32,101 bases of DNA. Source: Pseudomonadota bacterium (GTDB lineage Bacteria; Pseudomonadota; Gammaproteobacteria; Steroidobacterales; Woeseiaceae). The stretch spans positions 1 to 32,101 of the forward strand of contig JAQCAD010000038.1 of the NCBI GenBank assembly GCA_027621915.1. Direction: 5' to 3'. The notes under the pieces are model-generated. The model saw nothing but the letters and a program-made list of their open reading frames with translations. It was not told the DNA's origin and did not search any database. The position numbers and the translations under genes were made by a program. Below, one piece after another: positions 15,361 through 22,981 of this stretch; position 1 is the first letter of the stretch; each line of letters starts with the position of its first letter.

Positions 15361-16914
15361 CTAAGTGCTTTCTTCCCGCAGTCCTTTATAGAGGCTCACA
15401 CACATTAACAGGAGCACGAAGCAAAACGGCAGGCCAACCGATATGGCCAGAGCCTGAAGTGAGGCCACCCCGCCGCCGAGCAACAATACGATAGCGACCA
15501 GGCCTACCAGCACGCACCAGAAAACTCTCTGACGCACCGGCGCATCCATTTTCCCACCCGCCGTGATCATATCGACGACCAGTGATCCCGAATCGGCCGA
15601 GGTGACAAAAAATATCGCGATGAGGACCAGTCCCGCAGCAGAAACGAACTCGGTAAACGGCAGGCCTTCGAGCATCTTGAACAACGCGAGCTCCGGTGCC
15701 GAGTCTGCGACGCCTCGGTAACCATCGACGAGAAGCTGTTGCAATGCTGTGCCACCGAAAGTTGACATCCAGATAATGCCAATAACGGTCGGTATGAGCA
15801 AAACCCAGATTACGAATTCACGTGCAGTCCGTCCGTAACTGATACGCGCGATGAACATGCCGACAAACGGTGACCAGGAAACCCACCAGGCCCAGTAAAA
15901 CGTCGACCAGTCGTGGTAGAAAGCGGTGTCTTCGCGGCCGATCCAGTTGCTCAGGCGCGGCAGGTAATAGAGGTAGTCGACAGTTGCTGTTACGAATGTT
16001 TTTAAGAGAATCAGTGTTGGCCCCGCAATGATGACAAACAGGACCAACACACCGGCCAGGACCATGTTGATTTCACTGAGCAGTTTTACGCCCCTGTCCA
16101 ATCCTGTAACGACGGAGACCAGCGCGATGGAAATAATTCCGGTAACAAGGACAACCTTGGTTGTTCCGGTAGGTGAAATACCAAACAGGTAATTGAGCCC
16201 GCCGGCCATTTGTTCTGCGCCCAGTCCCAGGGACGTCGCCAGTCCAAATATCGTCGCCAGCACGGCAGTGACATCAATGACGTGACCTAACGGCCCCCAA
16301 ACGGCCTTGCCGAAGAGCGGATAAAATGCCGAGCGCATCGTGAGCGGCAGGCCACGGTTGAAACAGAAAAACGCAAGCGCGAGGCCGACGAGTGCATAGA
16401 CACCCCAAGCGTGCAGGCCCCAATGCGCGATCGCTGCCGACATCCCGGCCGCGGTTGCTGCAGCGGTATCTTCCGGATCAATGCCCAATGGCGGATGCAG
16501 GGAATGCGTGACCGGTTCAAGGACGCCGAAGAACATCAGTCCAATGCCGACGCCGGCCGCAAACAGCATGGCAAGCCAGCCCGCGTACCCGTAACGAGGC
16601 TTGGCGTCCGGCCCACCCAACCGCACTCGCCCTAACTTGCTGACCGCGATGTAGATGCAAAAAAGCACGAATACGTTCATTGAGATCATGAACGTCCAGT
16701 CAAATTTTGTGGTGATCCAAACCTTCAGGTTCGCAAAAGCAACGCCAGCAGTATCGAGAAAAATGAGCGTTCCGGCGACGAACGCGACCACAAGAGCGGC
16801 AGACACCGGGAATACGACGTGATGAAAATCAAGACCGAGAAACCGGACATTGTCCTGGCCGATTTCATAGTTGACGACTGTCTTTTGTTCGGTGGAATTG
16901 TTATTGACAGGCAA
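15361..16914 (-). CDS. BCCT-family betaine/carnitine/choline transporter
   Basis: A 517-residue inner-membrane protein with about twelve hydrophobic segments. BCCT hallmarks are the GVGIG glycine-rich stretch of TM3 (about 121-125, followed by LMFFGVLEP) and the aromatic signature WAWWVSWSPFVG at 341-352 in TM8, which lines the quaternary-ammonium site. It imports betaine, carnitine, gamma-butyrobetaine or a relative for the adjacent catabolic genes. There is no long C-terminal osmosensing tail, consistent with a nutritional rather than osmotic role. The N-terminus requires a TTG start at 16914, which is well placed seven bases after GGAG; no ATG or GTG lies nearby in frame. The exact substrate and coupling ion cannot be decided by eye. 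Confidence 0.92.
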   Translation of the reverse strand: MPVNNNSTEQKTVVNYEIGQDNVRFLGLDFHHVVFPVSAALVVAFVAGTLIFLDTAGVAFANLKVWITTKFDWTFMISMNVFVLFCIYIAVSKLGRVRLGGPDAKPRYGYAGWLAMLFAAGVGIGLMFFGVLEPVTHSLHPPLGIDPEDTAAATAAGMSAAIAHWGLHAWGVYALVGLALAFFCFNRGLPLTMRSAFYPLFGKAVWGPLGHVIDVTAVLATIFGLATSLGLGAEQMAGGLNYLFGISPTGTTKVVLVTGIISIALVSVVTGLDRGVKLLSEINMVLAGVLVLFVIIAGPTLILLKTFVTATVDYLYYLPRLSNWIGREDTAFYHDWSTFYWAWWVSWSPFVGMFIARISYGRTAREFVIWVLLIPTVIGIIWMSTFGGTALQQLLVDGYRGVADSAPELALFKMLEGLPFTEFVSAAGLVLIAIFFVTSADSGSLVVDMITAGGKMDAPVRQRVFWCVLVGLVAIVLLLGGGVASLQALAISVGLPFCFVLLLMCVSLYKGLREEST

Positions 16915-17112
16915 TCCGTATCTCCAGGCGTCGGCGCCGTTTGTTAACCAAATCCAGCGCCAGTATACGGAAAGAGGGCGTGCGGCATACAGGGTTGTGC
17001 CTCACGGCGTTTTATCGGCCAGAGGACGACATTCAGCAATTCAATCAGCAAAGCAACCCGCCTTAATACAAATACGTTGGGAGTCAAAAAGACCACTGAA
17101 ACCAAAACGTAT
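16915..17112 (-). promoter_or_regulatory. Intergenic region: glpV 3' hairpin and probable BCCT promoter
   Basis: AAATACGTT at 17070-17078 and AACGTATTT at 17106-17114 form a perfect 9-bp inverted repeat that begins at the glpV stop codon and has a 27-base loop. No U-run follows, so termination is only a possibility. Nearer the BCCT start, TATACT (minus strand, 16962-16967) could be a -10 box about 48 bp before the TTG, with no good -35. An imperfect palindrome around GTTAAC (16943-16948) lies between this box and the start, where an operator would sit. Confidence 0.35.
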
Positions 17113-18852
17113 TTATGGCTGATTGGTCTGCCACGTCTGGATGAGTTCGTCGTAGGGTACGGTTTCGCCGCGGGGTTTTTCATCAGCCAGTTTGGGCTTC
17201 GGCGAGCCCGGCTGTTGCAGCCAGTATTCCGCCTCGCGGGGTTCGTTGAGTTGCGGTCCGCACTCGCCCAGGACCCCATGCTGCGCCAGGCGTTCCATCA
17301 CTCTGTCCTGTTGCTCGGCCAACGAATCCATCGCCGCCTGCGGCGAAACTTCGCCACTAACGGCGTTGGCTACATTGGCCCACCACAACTGGGCGAGTTT
17401 GGGATAGTCCGGCACGTTGGTACCTGTCGGTGTCCAAAGCGTGCGCGCCGGACTGCGATAAAATTCGACCAGTCCGCCCAGCTTGGGTGCTATCGCTGAC
17501 ATGGCTTCAGAGTTAATGTCGGAATTGCGAATCGGAGTCAAACCGACCAGGGTCTTTTTCAGCGACACCGTCTTCGAAGTGACGAACTGCGCATACAACC
17601 AGGCCGCCTTGCGACGCTCCAGCGGCGTACTCTTCAGGAAAGTCCAGGAACCCGCATCCTGATACCCGAGCTTCATGCCTTCCTGCCAGTAAGGACCGTG
17701 GGGCGATGGCGCCATTCGCCACTTGGGTGTTCCATCGGCATTAACGACATCCAGCCCTGGCTCGATCATGTCCGCGGTAAACGTCGTGTACCAGAAAATT
17801 TGTTGGGCAATGTGGCCCTGGGCTGGTACCGGCCCCGCCTCTGAAAAGGTCATACCGCCTGCTTCCGGTGGTGCAAAGCGCTTCAACCAATCCATATATT
17901 TTTGCAACGCATACACAGCCGCCGGGCCGTTGGTTGCACCGCCGCGTGTTACAGAGGAGCCCACGGGGCGGCAATTTTCCACGCGAATGCCCCATTCATC
18001 CACAGGCAATCCATTGGGGATTCCGGCGTCGCCTGCTCCGGCCATCGACAGCCAGGCGTCGGTGAAACGCCAGCCGAGGGAAGGGTCTTTTTTGCCGTAG
18101 TCCATATGGCCGTACACGCGCTCGCCATCAATCTCTTTAATGTGCTCGGTAAAAAACTCGGCAATGTCTTCATAGGCAGACCAATTGACCGGCACGCCGA
18201 GGGGATAACCGTATATCGCCTCGAACTGATCCTGAAGCTCCGGCCTGTTGAACCAGTCATAGCGGAACCAGTACAGATTGGCGAACTGCTGGTCCGGCAA
18301 CTGGTAGATCTTGCCGTCCGGGCCGGTGGTAAAGCTGATGCCGATAAAATCGTCGAGGTCCAGGGTAGGTGAGGTGACATCTGCGCCTTCCCCGCTCATG
18401 AAATCGCTAAGCGGCACCACGTAACCATACCTTGAATGGGTGCCGATCAAATCCGAATCATTGACGTAGCCGTCATAAACGTTTTCTCCGGATTGCATCT
18501 GGGTCTGCAATTTTTCGATCACATCACCTTCCTGGATCAGGTCGTGTGTGACTCGAATGCCGGTAATGTCGAAGAAGGCCTTGGCAAGTGTCGTGCTTTC
18601 GTACTCGTGGGTTGTCAGTGTTTCCGACACAACATTTATGGATAAACCGCGCAATCCATCTGCGGCTCCAGAGAACCATGCCAGCTCCGCGAGCTGTTCC
18701 GCTTCGCTTAAAGTTGAAGGCTGAAATTCCTCGTTAACCCAACGCGCCGCGTTGGCCGCATAGTCAACGTTACTTGCCTGTTCTTGCTGACCGTCCTGGT
18801 CCGAACAGCCGGACAACAACACCGCCAATAATAGGGTTCGCCACGCTTTCAC
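17113..18852 (-). CDS. glpV: GlpV-type ABC transporter substrate-binding lipoprotein (glycerol importer)
   Basis: A 579-residue periplasmic binding protein with a lipoprotein signal: hydrophobic LLLAVLL and lipobox LSGC, Cys at 16. It is longer than typical sugar-binding proteins (about 430 residues) and matches the long GlpV-type protein of the rhizobial GlpSTPQV glycerol importer. Conserved-looking stretches include VYDGYVNDSDLIGTH, QLPDQQFANLYWFRYDWF and PAVYALQKYMDWL. It should deliver the solute to the GlpP/GlpQ permeases. GTG 18852 is supported by AGGAG about five bases upstream. It is the last gene of the operon, after the small DUF2160 gene. The substrate glycerol is assigned by operon type; no glycerol kinase or glycerol-3-phosphate dehydrogenase lies in the window, so another polyol or small solute remains possible. 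Confidence 0.85.
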   Translation of the reverse strand: MKAWRTLLLAVLLSGCSDQDGQQEQASNVDYAANAARWVNEEFQPSTLSEAEQLAELAWFSGAADGLRGLSINVVSETLTTHEYESTTLAKAFFDITGIRVTHDLIQEGDVIEKLQTQMQSGENVYDGYVNDSDLIGTHSRYGYVVPLSDFMSGEGADVTSPTLDLDDFIGISFTTGPDGKIYQLPDQQFANLYWFRYDWFNRPELQDQFEAIYGYPLGVPVNWSAYEDIAEFFTEHIKEIDGERVYGHMDYGKKDPSLGWRFTDAWLSMAGAGDAGIPNGLPVDEWGIRVENCRPVGSSVTRGGATNGPAAVYALQKYMDWLKRFAPPEAGGMTFSEAGPVPAQGHIAQQIFWYTTFTADMIEPGLDVVNADGTPKWRMAPSPHGPYWQEGMKLGYQDAGSWTFLKSTPLERRKAAWLYAQFVTSKTVSLKKTLVGLTPIRNSDINSEAMSAIAPKLGGLVEFYRSPARTLWTPTGTNVPDYPKLAQLWWANVANAVSGEVSPQAAMDSLAEQQDRVMERLAQHGVLGECGPQLNEPREAEYWLQQPGSPKPKLADEKPRGETVPYDELIQTWQTNQP

Positions 18853-18894
18853 ATCGACTCCTGAATTTTTCTATCCTCGCACAGTATAGAGACC

Positions 18895-19167
18895 TTATCC
18901 CCATCGCATAAGTAGTGCCGCCCAAATCACGGAAAGGGCGGAGGCGATAACAAGACCGTCCGCAACGGTGCCCAGCCACAACAGATGAATGAATGCAGCA
19001 CTCAACAGGCTGATAAAGAAACGGTCGCCCCGAGTGGTGGCCATAGGCAAAAAACCGCGGGCTGACTCGGTAGGTTGCAGCACCTCCCAAACGGTCATCA
19101 GCACCAGGGCGATGCCGACGCCGGCAAAAAAAATTGCAGTCTCGGTAGTCCACGCCATCCAGTTCAT
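18895..19167 (-). CDS. DUF2160 small integral membrane protein of the Glp ABC importer locus
   Basis: A 90-residue protein with three hydrophobic segments (about 10-30, 48-65 and 68-88) opening MNWMAWTTETAIFFAG. This small DUF2160 membrane protein is characteristically encoded between glpQ and glpV in GlpSTPQV loci, and that is its position here. Its role is unproven; it may be an accessory subunit of the importer. Start ATG 19167 lies 24 bp after the glpQ stop, and glpV follows after 42 bp. The family assignment is strengthened by the exact gene order. Confidence 0.8.
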   Translation of the reverse strand: MNWMAWTTETAIFFAGVGIALVLMTVWEVLQPTESARGFLPMATTRGDRFFISLLSAAFIHLLWLGTVADGLVIASALSVIWAALLMRWG

Positions 19168-19191
19168 CGTTGCCGTCTCAAAACGCGCATT

Positions 19192-19998
19192 TCATGACAC
19201 ACGCCCCAGTGCAAAACCCTTCGCAAGATGTTTGCGTACAAACCAGACTACCAGCGCACCAGGTAACACCGTCAAAACGCCGGCAGCAGCCAACACGCCC
19301 CAATCCATACCCGACGCGCTGACCGTGCGCGTCATGACAACGGCGATTGGTTTCGCGGTCGATCCTGAGAGCGTGCGCGCGAGCAACAGTTCAACCCAAC
19401 TGAACATGAAGCAAAAAAACAGCGTAACGCCAATTGCGCCGCGATTGATGGGCAGGAATACACGAAAGAAAAAGTAGAGAAAGGAGTGTCCGTCGATCTT
19501 TGCCATCTCGTCCAGTTCTCTTGGCACGCCGGAGAAGAACCCTTCGAGAATCCACACGGATAGTGGCACCGTGAACAGGCAGTGCGCGAGCGCAACGGCG
19601 AATGGTGTATCGAACAGGCCAATAGCAGAATAAAGCTGAAAGAAGGGCAACAGAAAAACGGCAGGCGGCGCCATGCGATTGGTCAGCAGCCAGAAAAACA
19701 ACTGTTTATCGCCCAGGAACCGATAGCGGGAGAACGCGTACGCAGCCGGAATCGCGACGGTGAGGGAAATAATCGAATTGATAGCCACATAGGTCAGCGA
19801 GTTGCCAAATGCCTGGTACCAAACCGGGTTGGAAAATATTTCCGCAAAATTAGCCAAAGTGGGTGAGCGGGGCAGTACCGAGAAGTCACCTGCGATGTCG
19901 GCGTTGCTGCTAACGGCCATCGATAGCAACCAATAAAGCGGCAGAAGCAGATATACGACGTAGGTGGCCAGTACCCAGCGGCTTGAGCTACGATTCAT
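19192..19998 (-). CDS. glpQ: GlpQ-type ABC transporter permease
   Basis: A 268-residue inner-membrane permease of the MalG-like (carbohydrate uptake CUT1) type with six hydrophobic segments. The EAA loop that docks onto the ATPase reads ELDEMAKIDGHSFLYFFFRV followed by LP, at about residues 160-183. It pairs with the product of glpP; their genes overlap by 11 bp (19988-19998), indicating translational coupling. Start ATG 19998. Role: one half of the transmembrane channel of the GlpSTPQV importer. Confidence 0.9.
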   Translation of the reverse strand: MNRSSSRWVLATYVVYLLLPLYWLLSMAVSSNADIAGDFSVLPRSPTLANFAEIFSNPVWYQAFGNSLTYVAINSIISLTVAIPAAYAFSRYRFLGDKQLFFWLLTNRMAPPAVFLLPFFQLYSAIGLFDTPFAVALAHCLFTVPLSVWILEGFFSGVPRELDEMAKIDGHSFLYFFFRVFLPINRGAIGVTLFFCFMFSWVELLLARTLSGSTAKPIAVVMTRTVSASGMDWGVLAAAGVLTVLPGALVVWFVRKHLAKGFALGRVS

Positions 19999-20857
19999 CG
20001 CGCTTCACCACCGTCGTATAAAATAACCAGCAGAACAACAAGATAAACAAAAAGTAGATCACGGAGAAGGCTGCCGCCGGCCCGAGATCAAACTGCCCGA
20101 CCGCCATCGTTGCCAGATGCTGGCTGAGAAACGTGGTGGCGTTCCCCGGCCCACCGCCGGTGAGGACAAAAGGTTCGGTATAGATCATGAAGCTGTCCAT
20201 CAAACGCAGCAAGACGGCGATGATCAGCACACCTCGCAGACGCGGCAGCTCCACCAGCGTGAACAGTTGCCACCTGTTTGCGCCGTCAAGTTCGGCAGCC
20301 TGGTAGAACGGCAGCGGGATCGACGTCAGGCCGGCAAAGGTCAGCAATACGACCAGTGAGGTCCAGTGCCACACGTCCATCGCGACCAGCGTCAGCCACG
20401 CATGCAGCGGTTCGGCGGTGTAGTTATATGAAATACCCAACGCGTTTACCCCGACACCCAACAAGCCAATGTCCGGACGCGCGAAGATCTGCCAGATGGT
20501 TGCCACGACATTCCAGGGGATGAGCAGTGGCAGGGCAAGCAGGATGAGTATGAAAGGTGTGAGTCTGCCGGTTTTCGGAATGCTTTTGGCAACGGCAATG
20601 CCCAACGGAATTTCAATCATCAGCACCGTCAGGCTGAAAACCACCTGCCGCAAGAACGCAGCCAGGAAGCGCGGATCGTTCAATGTTTCGCGGTACCACT
20701 CAAAGCCAACAAAAAACCGCGTGTTCAGATCCAAAATGTCCTGAACCGAATAATTGACTACAGTCATCAATGGAATAACCGCGCTAAAGGCGACAATCAA
20801 TACGACCGGCAGCACACCGAGCCAGGCACGGTTATTGTGCGGCTTAAACGAGCTCAC
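19988..20857 (-). CDS. glpP: GlpP-type ABC transporter permease
   Basis: A 289-residue MalF-like permease with about six membrane segments, the first at about 15-35. The EAA loop reads AAELDGANRWQLFTLVELP near 190-210. It overlaps the upstream ATPase gene by 14 bp and the downstream permease gene by 11 bp. GTG 20857 is the start; no better alternative was seen. It forms the channel heterodimer with GlpQ. Confidence 0.9.
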   Translation of the reverse strand: MSSFKPHNNRAWLGVLPVVLIVAFSAVIPLMTVVNYSVQDILDLNTRFFVGFEWYRETLNDPRFLAAFLRQVVFSLTVLMIEIPLGIAVAKSIPKTGRLTPFILILLALPLLIPWNVVATIWQIFARPDIGLLGVGVNALGISYNYTAEPLHAWLTLVAMDVWHWTSLVVLLTFAGLTSIPLPFYQAAELDGANRWQLFTLVELPRLRGVLIIAVLLRLMDSFMIYTEPFVLTGGGPGNATTFLSQHLATMAVGQFDLGPAAAFSVIYFLFILLFCWLFYTTVVKRDES

Positions 20858-21863
20858 CTTCGCCTACTTTTTGTTGGTCAGCAAAAGCGACGTAGCGATG
20901 CACGCGAAGCGCGGTGTTCGTGCCAACCTCGATGTCAGTCGCACCGCGCACAGACAGTTCGCCGTGCAGAGTAGCCAGCGTCACCAAGCCGTATGGAATA
21001 CTGTCGTGAGTTCTCTGAACGCGGGTTCGTGTCACTACACCTTGTACCGGTCCGCTCTCGTCGATTACGGCCCATTCCGGACGAAAACCCAGGCGTTCGC
21101 CCATGGATACGTTAAGTGCTGAATTCGGCACGAAGTTCATGCCGGGGCTGCCCACAAAGTGACCGACAAATTCGTGACCAGGTGTTTCATAGATCTCAGC
21201 GGGTGTGCCCGTTTGCAATATGCCGCCTGCGGTCAGAACGGAAACGCGATCTGCAAATGTCAGTGCCTCGGTTTGATCGTGCGTGACGTAGATCATCGTT
21301 ACGCCTAAATCTTCCTGTACTTTTCGCAGCGTTTGTCGCAACCGCCATTTTATCCGCGGCTCAACGGCGGTCAGTGGTTCGTCAAGCAACACCAAAGACA
21401 AATCCGCCCGGACCAGCGCCTTGCCCACGGCCACCAGTTGTTTTTCAAATAACGACAAAGCGCCGGGTTTATGCTCGCGCAACGGAGAGATCGCCAGTTC
21501 ATCGCAAATGTAATCGACACGCTCTGCAATTTGTGACGCAGCAACACCTCTGCTTTTGAGCGGGAAGGCAAGATTTTCTGCCACGCTGAGCGATTCGTAG
21601 AGAACAGGAAACTGAAAGACCTGCGCAACATTCCGGGCATGACCGGCTAATTGAGAAACATCCTGTCCATCGAACAACAATTTCCCTGCGGTTGGTGATA
21701 ACAGGCCGGACAGCAGGTTTAGCAGCGTTGTTTTACCGGCACCGCTCGCGCCCAGCAAGGCATGCGCTTCCCCGTTGGCTATTTCCAGATTCAGCCCGCT
21801 CAGAGTGTCCTGCACCGCACCGGGATAATGGAATCCAATATTCTCGAGGGTAATTCGCGCCAT
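20844..21863 (-). CDS. glpT: GlpT-type ABC transporter ATPase with degenerate signature motif
   Basis: A 339-residue importer ATPase with a C-terminal regulatory/OB-like domain (about 240-339). Walker A is intact (GASGAGKTT, about 37-45), as are Walker B (LVLLDEP) and the switch histidine (VTHDQTEA). The ABC signature, normally LSGGQ, is replaced by LSLFEKQ, and the D-loop reads AVEP. GlpT proteins are known to lack a canonical signature, so this is a family trait and not decay. Because ATP sites form between one subunit's Walker A and the partner's signature, GlpS must provide the working signature. ATG 21863 lies 1 bp after the glpS stop. The symbol follows the rhizobial GlpSTPQV system and is not the E. 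coli glycerol-3-phosphate antiporter GlpT. Confidence 0.88.
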   Translation of the reverse strand: MARITLENIGFHYPGAVQDTLSGLNLEIANGEAHALLGASGAGKTTLLNLLSGLLSPTAGKLLFDGQDVSQLAGHARNVAQVFQFPVLYESLSVAENLAFPLKSRGVAASQIAERVDYICDELAISPLREHKPGALSLFEKQLVAVGKALVRADLSLVLLDEPLTAVEPRIKWRLRQTLRKVQEDLGVTMIYVTHDQTEALTFADRVSVLTAGGILQTGTPAEIYETPGHEFVGHFVGSPGMNFVPNSALNVSMGERLGFRPEWAVIDESGPVQGVVTRTRVQRTHDSIPYGLVTLATLHGELSVRGATDIEVGTNTALRVHRYVAFADQQKVGEGELV

Positions 21864-21864
21864 T

Positions 21865-22821
21865 TCAGAAACTCACGACGTCGGCGGTACGTGCGTAAAG
21901 GCTAAGCAGGGAACCCGCACGCACCTCCTGCATGCCATAACTGCGGACCACCCAATCACATTCATCCACGCGACCATGGATAAATGAATCATCGCCGTTG
22001 GTCTCACAGGCCGTCACGCTCATGTCGAAACGAATCATATTGGCGGCGTCGACGTCCCCACCCACGGTCACATGCTCCGGGCGCAATGCGCACGTTTTAC
22101 CTGCTCGCGTGAATCGATTGATGCAGGGTTCTGCCAACAACTCCATGGCGACAAAGTTAATTGGGCGGCGATACACTTCGATCGGCGTTCCAGCCTGAAC
22201 TTTTCGACCGCCCTCCAGAAGCAAAACCTGGTCACCCAGCGCAAAGGCATCCCGCGGATCACTGCTCGTATAGATGACAACCGTATCGGTCGATCGCAAC
22301 AGGTCGCGCAACTCGTATTCCAGAGCTTCGCGCAACTTGAAGTCGAGATTCACCAGGGGTTCGTCGAGCAGCAGGGCGCGGGCGTCTTTGGCCAGCGCGC
22401 GGGCGATCGCCAGTCGTTGTTGTTGACCACCGGATAGCTCATGCGGATACCGTTCCAGAAGGTCGGCTATCTGCAGCATAGTGGCTAACTGGTTCACCCG
22501 ATTGCGCCGGGCGGCGGCGGTCATCCGCCTGGCACGCAAGGGTGAGGCGATATTTTCAGCGACCGTCAGGTTCGGATAATTAACGAATGCCTGGTACACC
22601 AGGCTGACCGACCTTTGTTGTGGTTTCAGACCGTCCAAGTCCGAGTCATCAAGACGAATCTCTCCGCGGGCACAGGTGTGCAGGCCTGCAATTAGTCGAC
22701 ACAGATCAGTTTTTCCGGCGTGATTCGCTCCCAGTACGACGGTGATTTCCCCGGCAGCAAATCTGTGATCGAAGTGCTCTGCGCCGTCAACCGTGAGGGA
22801 TACGCCAGCAACATCAAGCAC
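21865..22821 (-). CDS. glpS: GlpS-type ABC transporter ATPase with altered switch loop
   Basis: A 318-residue ATPase. It has a canonical signature (LSGGQQQRLAIARAL) and Walker B (ALLLDEP). The Walker A reads GANHAGKTD, with Asp after GKT, and the H-loop reads YTSSDPRDA, so the usual switch histidine is absent. It is complementary to its partner GlpT, whose signature is degenerate. It should be the first gene of the importer operon, starting at GTG 22821, with only a weak ribosome-binding site visible. The 160-bp upstream gap to the Atm1 exporter gene shows no certain promoter, so read-through from that gene is possible. Confidence 0.87.
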   Translation of the reverse strand: MLDVAGVSLTVDGAEHFDHRFAAGEITVVLGANHAGKTDLCRLIAGLHTCARGEIRLDDSDLDGLKPQQRSVSLVYQAFVNYPNLTVAENIASPLRARRMTAAARRNRVNQLATMLQIADLLERYPHELSGGQQQRLAIARALAKDARALLLDEPLVNLDFKLREALEYELRDLLRSTDTVVIYTSSDPRDAFALGDQVLLLEGGRKVQAGTPIEVYRRPINFVAMELLAEPCINRFTRAGKTCALRPEHVTVGGDVDAANMIRFDMSVTACETNGDDSFIHGRVDECDWVVRSYGMQEVRAGSLLSLYARTADVVSF

Positions 22822-22981
22822 GGGGCGTCAAATCTCTTTTCAGTGTTGTCACTCTCATCGCCGTCAGATCCTACACGTTGAATCGGCCAAAAGCCCTGCT
22901 TGGTCATCGCACAGTTTGTCCGGGGCCGGAATCGGGTTTCGCCCCATCACAGCGCCAGCAAGATTCCCTTCGATACTGAAT

